DNA of 32,402 bases from Gymnopilus junonius (lineage: Eukaryota > Basidiomycota > Agaricomycetes > Agaricales > Galerinaceae): NCBI GenBank assembly GCA_015501075.1, contig JADNYJ010000364.1, forward strand, positions 1 to 32,402. The letters run 5' to 3'. The position numbers were made by a program, and so were the translations under genes. Within the stretch, counting starts at the first letter, position 1; every line of letters starts with the position of its first letter. The notes beneath the pieces were generated by a model. It was not told the origin of the DNA. It searched no databases and worked only from the letters and a program-made list of their open reading frames with translations. Of the stretch, positions 24,389 through 32,402 are shown one piece after another.

Positions 24389-25872
24389 CAGCACTGGGTT
24401 CGATTGGGGCCTTTGGCTGGATCAACACTCACTCTCTTGTGTCTCCTCACTATCCGCCTGATCCATGAGAGGAGCTATGAACTTTTTCTTATTATCCACT
24501 TCATCCTCGCTTTGTAAGTGTGCTCATTATCCCTCATATGAGGATAGTATTTGACCATTCTATAGCATCTTCATACTCACCATGTACTTTCACACAGCCA
24601 GAATGATGTGAGCATAATTTCCCATTCTTCTATCACCAGCCACTTATCATCATTGCTTGCAGCATGACCTACTTCAGCCCCTGGCCATCAATGATCATCT
24701 GGGGACTTGACAGGTTCCTCAGCATGGCCAAGGTAGTCATGTTCAATTTTGCATACTTTAATCCATGGTCCAAATCATTGAAAGCCTTGGATGCTAACAT
24801 TGAAGTCCTATCTCATCATTTCATCAAAGTCATGATCCACAGGCCAAATTACTTTTACTGGTGTCCTGGACAAAGTGCCTATTTATCATTTCCTGCAGTG
24901 TCCTCTTTCCCATTTGAATCTCACCCCTTCACAATGTCCATGATTTATGACGGTTCATCCGTGGATAGGAATAAACTCACATTCTTCCTCCATGTATGCA
25001 AGGGCTTTACTGCGAGGTTGATGAAGCCACTTCCCAAGACCAAACATACAAGGTCTTCATCAATGGTCTATACAGCTCACCACCTATCCTTGTCAGGTAC
25101 CAATTGGTCATGCTTTTTGCTGGTGCATCTCATTCTGCTCTACTTTATTGACCAGGAAATAACCTTAATTCCAGGGGTTCTGGTGTCACCTTTACTCTTC
25201 CGCTTTTTTGAGTCTTGTCAAGTACTTGTCGTTTCCATTGCTTAGTTTCTCACAGTGACTAATATGTCATTTCCATAGACGAGCAAAACAAAATGAAGCA
25301 ACATGCAGCAGGTTGACTTTTGTATGGGTGATCAGGGATGCAGGTCAGGCAATATCTTATGAACCTGATTTTCTCTAATCAAACTACCTGTAGACCAAAT
25401 AAAATGGCTCGAAGGCATGCTTTCTTTGGCTATAGAAGATCTTCCAGCAACTATTTCTGTTTCTATCAAGTTATATGTTACATCTGTTCTTGACAACCCA
25501 GAGACCTTTGAAGAGGACGACTCCTCAAAGGACAGCATTGAAGAAGAAAACATGCCTTCTACTGGAAGCTCGCAGGACAATTCAAAGTTGTTGGAATCTT
25601 CTCTCACTTTGCTGGATCAAGGTTGACCGGACATAAATGCTTTGATTCAAGATGAAATTATGGCAGACACAGGGCCAATATCAATAAATGGTCTGTGTTT
25701 CTTTTTTTTTTGATAAGTGATGGTACAGTACTCATGATAATCTGGACCTTGCAGTATGTGGACCAAGTCACTCGCTGAAGCAGTTCGACAGGCAGTGCAT
25801 GTTCCATGACCCATGGATGTCCTTAGAGGTGGTCCTACTATTTCACTCCATATTGAGCCATTCGGATTGTAA
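24389..25872 (+). pseudogene. Ferric reductase-like (FRE/NOX family) transmembrane reductase pseudogene
   Basis: In order on the + strand: a transmembrane piece (QHWVRLGPLAGSTLTLLCLL, IRLIHERSYELFLIIHFILA) ending at a GTAAGT donor near 24516; WPSMIIWGLDRFLSMAK; YWCPGQSAYLSFP and the FAD motif HPFTMS; then, in another frame, YKVFINGLYSSPPIL; the NADPH motif GSGVTFTLPL; LYVTSVLDNPETFEEDDSS; PDINALIQDEI; and the C-terminus DVLRGGPTISLHIEPFG before TAA at 25870-25872. These match the family order for plasma-membrane iron reductases, which pass electrons from NADPH through FAD and heme. Lesions: a frameshift near 25040, loss of frame at 25150-25190, TGA at 25624-25626 where the family has arginine (GRPD), and a frameshift near 25765. 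The N-terminal heme helices are missing or unrecognised. Non-functional. Confidence 0.85.
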
Positions 25873-26250
25873 AGCAAGTTCTACATCTCAAAAAATGGTG
25901 TCTAGTTATTTTGAAGAATGATTACTGCACTTTACTTCAGTCCATGCAGCATTAAACTTTCTGTAGATTGACCTTGTTGGTTACATTCTTCATTTGTCAT
26001 GTGTACTAAATATAGTCTATGAGCATGTGTGGACAGTCTATTTGATCTGTATATTGTCTGGCTTGCATCTTCTAAGGAAGTCTAGGTCTAGAGCAATTTC
26101 TTCAGTGCTGCCACCATGGTGGTCGCTACTCTAAGGGTTGTCAGTAATTGTCATCATAATGGGTATTAGACATGGTTCTGAATTGGATGCCTCATTGGAA
26201 GTTTGATTGATTTTTCCAAGTATGGTATACAGTTGACCAGAGAAGCTAGA
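25873..26250. other. Stretch without a recognised gene
   Basis: CpG-poor filler between the reductase relic and the next repeat fragment. No frame of interest. Confidence 0.35.
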
Positions 26251-26251
26251 T

Positions 26252-26450
26252 TTCACATACAATAGTGACCATCATCTGTGACACATGGTTGCCCAGGGAA
26301 GTAAGACATCATGAAACCCACAGCACCAGCAGAAGTGAGTCAGATTTGATGGTCATCTATTTTTGTGCAGTACAGCTGGAAAGGTAAGATGTAGACACAC
26401 AGCATGGTTCAGCCCAATCTGGGTGGTTGAAATAGGTACAAATACAGCAA
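26252..26450 (+). mobile_element. Diverged fragment related to the outer arm of the foldback element
   Basis: 26252 begins CACATACAATAGTGACC, one base different from the foldback terminus. The next roughly 190 nt follow the left arm (TGGTTGC, AAGACATCA, CACAGCACCAGC, GAGTCAGA, TGGTTCAGCC, TCTGGGTGG) with many substitutions and small indels. No matching opposite end was found nearby. It is an older, broken relative of the same family. Confidence 0.65.
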
Positions 26451-26474
26451 CTGGATAGATATATGATTGGGACC

Positions 26475-26660
26475 CAGAGCACTGATGCTGTATTTATCTA
26501 CAGGGTGAGTTAACTCAGCAACCAGATGGAAATCAGACACGGGCCTGGGGCGCCAATGATAGTACATTTCAATTATTTAGAGTAGTGATTTGGATGTCCA
26601 TTTTTCTTCACCTCAGACACAGGGCCGGGGTGCCGATGCTGTATTTAGGTGCAGGGCTGG
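26475..26660 (+). repeat. Degenerate direct repeat (CAGACAC-GGGC-GGGG units)
   Basis: CAGACACGGGCCTGGGG-GCC (26534-26554) recurs as CAGACACAGGGCCGGGGTGCC (about 26614-26634). The flanking GATGCTGTATTTA also occurs at about 26490 and 26635. The period is roughly 80 nt. Confidence 0.5.
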
Positions 26661-26699
26661 CTGGCTCTCAGGTGCTGTTCAATGCAGATTATAGGCAGC

Positions 26700-28200
26700 T
26701 TGTTTATTCAAAAATGTATTTACAATGTATTATGAGCTTCAACCAGATTAGAAAACCACTATCTGTCCTTCAAAATCAAACATAGGGGCGTAGAAGGGCC
26801 TCCAGCATGTCAAGGTCTCCATGAATGTCAGAAAGTACCTTGACATTATGTAATTCCAGTTGCAGTTGATTTCAGCAAGCACTGGATAGGACATGCAATT
26901 TGTTTTCATAGGTGGGGTTATCCAAATCAGAGTCCAAAACCCCAAGGTGCACATTATGCAATTGCTGCTCTGTGTAGGCCTATCAAATACCTTTAAGATG
27001 GTGATAGACATCTCGGAGAAAAATACTCACTAATGTAAAGGGAGGATCAAAGTTTGACATGCAATCAGTGGAGTCTAATTCAATGTTGCTGGCTTGACAG
27101 GCTGCTTCGTGAGGTGCTTCAGGCTTTAGTGGCAATGGGAGAGAGGAATAGTTGTGATTAGAAGTAAACCTTGCTTCAGGAGGAGGCATGCAGTGGTTTG
27201 AGTTGGAGATTGGTGGACTGTGGTCCTCCAGCATATATTCAACAAGACCAGGCAAATTGGGAAGGTGCTTAGGGAGGCCGTGATTTATCGAGATTGGCTC
27301 AGATCGAAATTTGCAGAGGCCATGATTTACCGTCTCAGAGTGAGAATTGCAGAGGCCAACATCAAAGCTCAATTCGGAGAGGCTCTTATTTGCACTACTG
27401 TCAGCCTCCATCTCTGGCTCTGGTAAGCACAAGTCAGTTTGGCCCCATCAACCAACTATTCACCCACCCATTGCTAACTTATGGTCTTTGGTCAAATGAT
27501 CCTCCTCTGAAATAGGATCTTCCCATAATTCCAGAATGTCCTCCTTGGTTAAACATTTTTGACATTGTGGAGGTGGTGTGGGATCCTCCAACAATGATTT
27601 AACATCATCCTTCATCAATTGTTGGCAGTGCCATTCTGAAGCAGGCTCTTTCTGAATATTGGCAGAGGCTGCAACTGAAATTTTATCAGGGCTGTCAGTG
27701 ATATTAGAGACCAGGATGGGTTGTGGATCTTCATCTAATTGTAAATGGCATGAATGTCAGTTGGAATAGCTTTCTGTCACTTCTATTTACCTAGTTTGAG
27801 GGTGGCAAATCATACACCTCACTTACTGGTAAGCTTAAAAGGATGATCTTGTAGGTAAACAATTGCATGTTAAGTCCCGCAATGGGCATCACTATATGAG
27901 CAGCTGATGCAAGAAGTATTTTGAAGGCATCATTAGCTCTGCTTAAATGAATTTATATACAGTATATGTACCTCACCATGTACTGCATTCTTGAGATCAT
28001 CACTCATCTTGGAATTTGAATGCTCTCCAAAATTGAGCAGTGACTGAAGCATAATGAAAGGAAACAGGGATCATTATCTAGTCGATGATCAAAATACTTT
28101 GAAGTTCAGACTTTGGCATCACATGACCGATTGTTCCTGTTTGGCACATGGTTGAACCAGTACAACGCACTCTTCCTTCTTGTCTTCCATCTCTCATACT
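26700..28200. other. CpG-poor stretch with only low-confidence frames
   Basis: A minus-strand frame at 27432-26983 (149 codons) has repeated NHGLCKF/NHGLPKH-like pieces, reflecting internal near-repeats, and no family motif. The opposite strand is also open in parts. I do not call a gene here. Confidence 0.35.
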
Positions 28201-28219
28201 GTCTTCATGTTCACTTATA

Positions 28220-30151
28220 CTGACCATGGCCACAGACACAAAGAATGCCATGGAACAGGAGATGGCCACACTCTGAATGAAGGCCAACCAGATGATGGAT
28301 GCCTGGGAGGGGAAGCTGTGCCAATTTGTGCACTCCGAGGAGGAGTTCAACAAAAACAAGAAGGCATTGTACTGGGACATGGTAAATTTCTTTTCTAAAC
28401 ATCATTTTTATTACTTATTTTATTATTCTCTTTACAATTGTACAGGAAAAATGTCAAAGGTGGCTGAGCAAATCCTGGCAGATCGACCACTTCTGTCTCT
28501 TTGACTACCTGATCAAGCTTTCGAGGATGGCCAGATGATGAATGCCGATGGGACCACCACCCTCAAACCTGACTTCTCCTCCATTCAGAAGACAGTGTAC
28601 TCTTATGATAAGAAACATGGCACCAGGTCAGAAGTTGAAGGGATGAAGGAAAGTGGACGTGAATGTTGGAAAAGAATCAGCAGGTGGGGAGACCAGGAAG
28701 CAAGCAGAGGCTGAAGGAGGAAGTAGGAAAGGCAAGAGGAGATCAAAGTCACAGTCAAAAGAATCAGAGACAGGCCAAGGGAAGAAAATCGGAGGCCGAG
28801 ATAGCAAGAAAGAAATTGGAGGCCAATGCTGGGAAGGGCAAAGATGCTAGGCAGGGCAAGATGAAGGGGACAACAGAGGCCGAGGGCTCAAAGGGCAAGG
28901 GAGAGCAGTCACCAGTTCTGGAGGCCAGTCCAACTAAGGCGACGAAGGCCCCAGCAAAACCACAAGTCAGCCGCACAGCTCGGATGCAGCCAGGCATCCA
29001 CAGTAAGCTGCCTCCCAAGTCGAAACCAATCATCAGTGATGATGACAATGTTAGTGAAGGGGTGGGCAATGATGATGGTGAAGGGGAGGGCTTGGATGGG
29101 GAAGATGATGCCAAGCCCTTGGAAGTTGGTCAAGCATGAGTGAAAGGAAAAAAAGCGGATGGGCTGAAGCCAAAGACCAAGCCATTGGAGCTGCCTGACC
29201 TCAACGAATATGCAGATGTAGAGGAGAAGTGCAGTCCTTGTGAAAAGGGTTGACGATCTTGCTACGTCAAGAAGTTGACTGTCAAGCAAGGGGGTACTGG
29301 CACCTCATGCTGGTATTGTTTCAAGAGGAAGACCAAATGCAACCTCAATGACCCAGTCCCCCTCTCTCTCCATGCTCCCCTTGAAAATGCCCTCGAAAGG
29401 ATCCTGGAAGTCAAGGCAAGCCTGACATTGGTCCCCGCCCCTGGAAGTCCATCAGAAGCTGCAGCTCCCATCACCTTCAGCAACATCATTGCTGAGCTTG
29501 TACTTGGTGTTTGCCAGATGAAGGAGGAGAACATTGAACTGCACTGAGAGCTAAAGTCAATGCAGGCAATAATGGAATTGGAGATAGCAAGGAGGGTGGA
29601 GGACAAGCATCTGCTCCTTGAGCATCTTGAGGTAATCCCCCCTTACCTTGACCAACAGCTGGCCCCACTCCTGGAGATGGCTAAGTGCCTTGAGGAGCAA
29701 TCATCGGTGACCACTCCATCTCTTCCCTCAATGTTACCCCAGCCATTGCCCCATCAGTTGCCAGCCTCAAGTCATGAATGGTCTCTAGGTCCACCCCCCC
29801 CCTTGTCGCGCAATGAAGACTTTGGATCTAAGTGACTCAGAGGCTGCTTCTGAGTCAGAGATGTCAAGGAGTGCAAGTCTGGTGCCCATCCCTCCTGCAG
29901 CCCCCCATTCACCCCCCACTATCCCCTAGGCATCACCTGCACCATCCCCTGTGCCATCCAGCACTTCACATTGTCTGTTTCACCACAAGACCCCATCGCG
30001 TCCACTGCTGCAAATTGAACAAGGAATGGAAGGAAGGTGCAACAAGTGGGTGCATCAGAGCACACCAGCAATGAAAATGAGGAGGGCATGAAGAAGAGAA
30101 AGTTGAGCCCTGTTGCAGAGGCTGCATCTTCACCCAAGAAGAAGTGTGGGA
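28220..30151 (+). pseudogene. Decayed gene for a lysine-rich, zinc-knuckle-like protein of unknown function
   Basis: A coherent protein can be followed on the + strand. An N-terminal part (MMDAWEGKLCQFVHSEEEF) ends at a GTAAAT donor at 28381; after TACAG the frame continues EKCQRWLSKSWQIDHFCLFD. A frame change near 28520 leads to EDGQMMNADGTTTLKPDF. A long Lys/Glu/Ala-rich linker (about 28680-29130) and an acidic run follow. Then comes a Cys-rich segment (EEKCSPCEKG-stop-RSCYVK, GGTGTSCWYCFKRKTKCN) with CxxC spacing like a zinc-binding knuckle, a possible coiled coil (ELKSMQAIMELEIARRVEDK), and a basic nuclear-signal-like tail (MKKRKLSP, SSPKKKCGK). In-frame TGAs lie at 28274-28276, 29137-29139, 29251-29253 and 29545-29547, several where CGA (Arg) would fit. 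Family unknown; probably multicopy and element-associated. Confidence 0.55.
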
Positions 30152-30685
30152 AGGTAAATCTGCTAAGGGAGGAAAGATGCATTGGTAGATTTTGTGCTTG
30201 GGGTGCCACTTTTTTTTCTTTCATCTTAGCTCTGGTCATTTGCATGACGTTCTTCCTTCTCTGCCACATCAATATATATACATCTTGATTTAATTACTTT
30301 TGTGTATATATATTTTATTTAAATTTCATTATCATTGAGGTTTCGGAGTGCAGGATTTTGGTTTGAGAATATTAAGTCTTTTTAGCTCTCAGTCACCGGA
30401 CCTTTCTTTGGGGGTGGTGGCTTTGTTTGTGATCACAATTGCCAGCTCTCTGTCTCATCCATGGGTGCTGGAGAGCTGTCTATACTCTGAGCTGGAGTTA
30501 CATAGGCTCCCTGTGCTCTAGGCCAAATTCTGCCTGGTCCCTTGTCTGGACTGGTATTTAGTACAGTTGGACTGGCATCTGATCAACATGGGTCTCTGAA
30601 TCGGTGTCAAATGGTGTTCTACGAGACACAGTGTCTGCATTCTTGGCAGTGTTTTGAATTGGCATTGGAGGCCATGATTCTTCAG
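30152..30685. other. AT-rich spacer
   Basis: TATATATA-type low-complexity DNA near 30270-30312, and no coherent frame. It separates two oppositely oriented gene relics that end toward each other. Confidence 0.4.
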
Positions 30686-32402
30686 TTATGCTGGGGTCGA
30701 ATCCTGACCATCATCACTTGGTTCCTCTGGAACAACCTTTTTTGACAGTATTTTTTCAGGTTCCTTCCAACCATTGAATATGCCATCTGGATATTCTGCT
30801 GAAATAGTTATCTTCTTGGAGTCCACCATGTTCTTCCATCTGAATGGAATTTCAGAGCACCCCTGGCAATGGCACCAAAGCTTGAGAATATTATGTGTTT
30901 CAGCAGCCAAATAGCAACTGATTTCTTTGAAGGGGACATTTGGAGGGAGATCAGTAGTGGACACAAATTCTATCCATTTGGGGATTATTTGCTTGAATGG
31001 TATGGGGCCCGGAATTCCATGCACAAGTTCTGAAACTCAAACTAAGCAATTGCATCTCTGAATATGGACTAGAGCATACCATAGTGTTTCCTGACATAAC
31101 CCCGAATGATGTCTATTTGAATCACATTAGTTTCCAATCCATTTTCATTGCAAATGGGCTTTGGAACCAAAGGCAATCTGCCTTTCGAAAATTTGATGTC
31201 AGCATCCAAGAACGTGGTTTTTTTCTCCAACTGTTTAGTCCCATTCTCCAAGGCAGCAATATGTTTTATGTACTTAATCCAGCACTTGGTGAACTCCTTC
31301 AAAGCCTTAGGATTGTACTGGCCAAATGAAGGAATATTCCCACTTGTTCCCTGGAGACTATTTGTGTCATACCTGATGCAAATGATTAGAAGACCCTTCG
31401 CAGCAATGCAGAATATTGGATGATGGACACTGAGTATGACATCTTTCCCTTTGTGTCATAGTGGCACTCAAATCCGAGTGTTCTCATTCTCATGCTCCAA
31501 AATCGCAAGGTGTCCCATTGATCAGAGTATTCTCTTCCTATAACATTTGGCATTTCTGTAGTATCTTTGAAACATTATGAATGACAGTTGAAGGATGTTG
31601 CTTACTCAGCCTGCTTTTTCTTTTGGTACACCTTCTTTTTGCTGCCATTCAACTTCATTGTTTATTTGCTCTTTTTGGCCTCCGTCAATGATTCCTTTAT
31701 GGCCTGCTTTGCTGCTGAATAAAATGGAATGTAAATTTTGCTATCTGCGACTCCGTTCCAGCCAAACTCTTTGCAACTGCGATAATTTCACTCCGCTTCA
31801 GCTCCTTCAGGACACTGTCAAATGTAACCTTCAAAGTGAATCTGGGAATTTTTAAATTGCATCCACTTCCCCCATGATTCAAAACCAGTTGAAAATTTGC
31901 TACCGTCATCAGCTGAGAACATTTAATATGGCCACCGCACTCACCTGTTTCTTCTTTTTCCACTCTTCCAACTGAACCTGGTCTTTCCTCAATGTTTTTG
32001 CCCCATATCATCCTGACCACGTCTTCTTGATGGCCTTCATGACTTCAGTGGAAATGTACTTTCCTTTCTTGAGTTGGGGGAGTTGCTCTGTATATTGGCA
32101 GGCAACCTTCCAATACCTTTTTTTCCTTGGCTGTCCAAATCTGTCCTTGGGGTCGTGCATCGTCAAAGTCTAGGTCAGGTTCTAGTTCCTCCCCATCATC
32201 TCCCTCGGCTTCCACCCCTTCATTTCCTTCAGCGCCCCCCTCCGTGTCCTGCTCATTTGACAGGAGGGCTTCCCTGATTATCTGGCGATGTAGATGGTGC
32301 ATGTTCACCATTCGACGGATGTGCTGGTATGTTTGATAATATTTCATTGACACCAGATGCTGGGGAATTTGTTGCAGACTCAACCATGGTTGCTAACACC
32401 TA
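30686..32402 (-). pseudogene. Decayed hypothetical gene running off the right edge
   Basis: Minus-strand blocks read in order from the right edge: an acidic region and WTAKEKKVLEGCLPIYRATP (within 32383-32045); after a TGA at 32045-32047 the same frame continues HEGHQEDVVRMIWGKNIEER to a GTGAGT donor near 31943; then ELKRSEIIAVAKSLAGTESQ and, in another frame, YIPFYSAAKQAIKESLTEAK (about 31820-31670); then FTKCWIKYIKHIAALENGTK and FSKGRLPLVPKPICNENGLE (31302-31069); and KWIEFVSTTDLPPNVPFKEI, ILKLWCHCQGCSEIPFRWKN (31024-30686). The blocks look like one protein with frameshifts and stops. I do not recognise the family. Its 5' end is outside the window. Confidence 0.45.

Noticed and set aside
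28764..29114. Long minus-strand frame opposite the zinc-knuckle relic
   Set aside because: Shadow of the charged low-complexity linker on the + strand; it has no motif of its own.
30685..30712. GGGGTCGAATCCTGACC resembles a tRNA T-arm
   Set aside because: No acceptor stem, D-arm or anticodon arm can be placed around it.

Overview
This window reads as nuclear DNA of an agaricomycete (mushroom-forming basidiomycete). The genes on the left are split by many tiny introns, mostly 41-67 nt, with GT..AG ends and CTRAY-like branch sites. One gene belongs to the DUF6534 membrane-protein family, which is typical of Agaricomycetes. There are no bacterial signals (no operons, no ribosome binding sites). 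Most open frames are single exons, so I rebuilt the genes by splicing against family motifs read by eye.

Left part (about 1-13.9 kb): four spliced genes. (1) A phenol-hydroxylase-type FAD monooxygenase, + strand, cut by the left edge, ending at 2173. (2) A complete UbiA-type aromatic prenyltransferase, - strand, 7158-5676, 10 exons, 318 aa, with both Asp-rich motifs. (3) A seven-helix DUF6534 membrane protein, - strand, 11268-9529, 18 exons, 288 aa. (4) A second FAD aromatic monooxygenase, + strand, 11778-13855, 9 exons, sharing a 509-bp divergent promoter with gene 3; it carries an in-frame TGA beside an alternative splice acceptor. A UbiA prenyltransferase between two aromatic hydroxylases suggests a prenylated-phenol or quinone (meroterpenoid-type) gene cluster: prenylation of a hydroxybenzoate-like ring, then flavin-dependent hydroxylation or oxidative decarboxylation. 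The cluster role is inference; the enzyme families are well supported. A small unassigned candidate gene lies at 4622-5120.

Middle (about 14.4-15.2 kb): a GC-rich imperfect inverted repeat, probably a non-autonomous DNA element.

Right part (about 15.7 kb to the end): decayed, repeat-rich DNA with very few CpG dinucleotides. It holds broken fragments of lineage-specific genes (15.7-16.9, 22.3-22.8, 28.2-30.2 and 30.7-32.4 kb) and a ferric-reductase pseudogene (24.4-25.9 kb). Its most striking object is a 3000-bp foldback element (18203-21202): 733-bp arms identical by eye, a 7-bp target duplication CATAACC, and no recognisable transposase. It is nested in an older roughly 600-bp inverted-repeat element. 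A diverged relative of its end lies at about 26.25 kb. Several pseudogenes carry TGA where an arginine CGA is expected, as CpG deamination would produce.
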